Positions 58,582 to 58,700 of a DNA stretch of 58,700 nucleotides are shown here, in pieces (position 1 is the first letter of the stretch; each line of letters opens with the position of its first letter). Position numbers and translations under genes: made by a program. Source of the DNA: Acetobacterium sp. (GTDB taxonomy: Bacteria; Bacillota; Clostridia; Eubacteriales; Eubacteriaceae). The DNA is taken from positions 1 through 58,700 of the forward strand of contig NZ_JAUSPS010000045.1 of the NCBI RefSeq assembly GCF_030652775.1, read 5' to 3'. The notes under the pieces were generated by a model that saw only the letters and a program-made list of their open reading frames with translations, ran no database searches and was not told the origin of the DNA.

Positions 58582-58700
58582 TTGGATCAAGACCTCGGTC
58601 GATTAGTACTGGTCAGCTCCATATGTTGCCATACTTCCACATCCAGCCTATCTACCTGATCGTCTATCAGGGACCTTAACCATTTCTGGTGAGATATCTT
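58582..58700 (-). rRNA. rrl: 23S rRNA, 3' end only (partial)
   Basis: The minus strand reads CACCAGAAATGGTTAAGG, GACGATCAGGTAGATAGGCT, GGAAGTATGGCAACATATGG and AGTACTAATCGACCGAGG, the conserved 3' end of bacterial 23S. The molecule runs off the right edge. The exact 3' terminus is approximate. Confidence 0.93.

Overview
The window looks like a chromosomal segment of an anaerobic, low-to-mid GC Firmicute of the Eubacteriaceae, most likely Acetobacterium or a close relative. The basis is the clostridial fusion of IspH with ribosomal protein S1, a Bacillus/Clostridium-type alaS-ireB-ruvX-yrzB-mltG-trmR-trhP neighbourhood, an agr-type peptide quorum-sensing cassette, and an FmdE-family protein. 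The genus is inference from gene content; I could not compare sequences. Nearly all genes from the left edge to 45.5 kb lie on the minus strand. A minus-strand rRNA operon (23S 3' end and 5S) enters from the right edge.

Region by region. 1-4.4 kb: a partial membrane-anchored ORF, a gene-poor stretch, a secreted protein of unknown function bracketed by a perfect 24-bp inverted repeat, and an agr cassette read in the order agrA-agrC-agrD-agrB. It includes a 48-codon agrD at 2046-2192 that starts with TTG. 4.5-6.7 kb: a nucleoside deoxyribosyltransferase-like protein, then a Na+/H+ antiporter behind a consensus promoter and a structured leader that ends in an intrinsic terminator (candidate Na+ riboswitch). 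6.8-18.4 kb: tRNA wobble hydroxylation and methylation genes (trhP, trmR), mltG, a YlbF-family gene, RNase J, a Fur-family regulator, a decayed sfsA pseudogene, yrzB, ruvX, a ferredoxin-tailed aldo/keto reductase, ireB, and alaS with a complete T-box leader. 18.4-22.3 kb: an AI-2E-type transporter, a PRC-barrel protein, and the Rrf2 regulator/nifS/nifU iron-sulfur operon. 22.3-32.9 kb: a dense housekeeping run read nrdR, nudix, M50 protease, scpA, scpB, rluB, unknown, mnmM, rpiR-type regulator, HI0933-type flavoprotein, cmk, plsC, ispH-rpsA. 33-45.6 kb: the division and cell wall (dcw) cluster from mraZ to ftsZ, with a MraZ-type operator of four direct repeats at exact 10-bp spacing.

45.8-49.2 kb is a plus-strand block: an ACT-domain protein with its UPF0210 partner, an FmdE-family protein, and an archaeal-type ornithine cyclodeaminase/LOR-SDH protein. 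49.2-58.2 kb is accessory: an unassigned membrane protein with a PucR regulator and a hairpin-rich intergenic region, a sirtuin, a dienelactone hydrolase, a small unknown protein, a MmyB-like regulator divergent from a flavoprotein, a CASTOR/POLLUX-type ion channel, and a small membrane protein next to the rRNA operon.

Starts were moved from the longest ORF to the codon with a good ribosome binding site where the two disagreed (nhaP, fur, aldo/keto reductase, alaS, Rrf2, cmk, rpiR, mnmM, scpB, nudix, ftsZ, ACT, fmdE, 53518 gene, ion channel). No CRISPR array, tRNA gene, intact transposase or prophage was seen. The most interesting candidates for undescribed biology are the inverted-repeat-flanked secreted gene beside the agr cassette, the structured nhaP leader, and the pucR/membrane-protein intergenic region.
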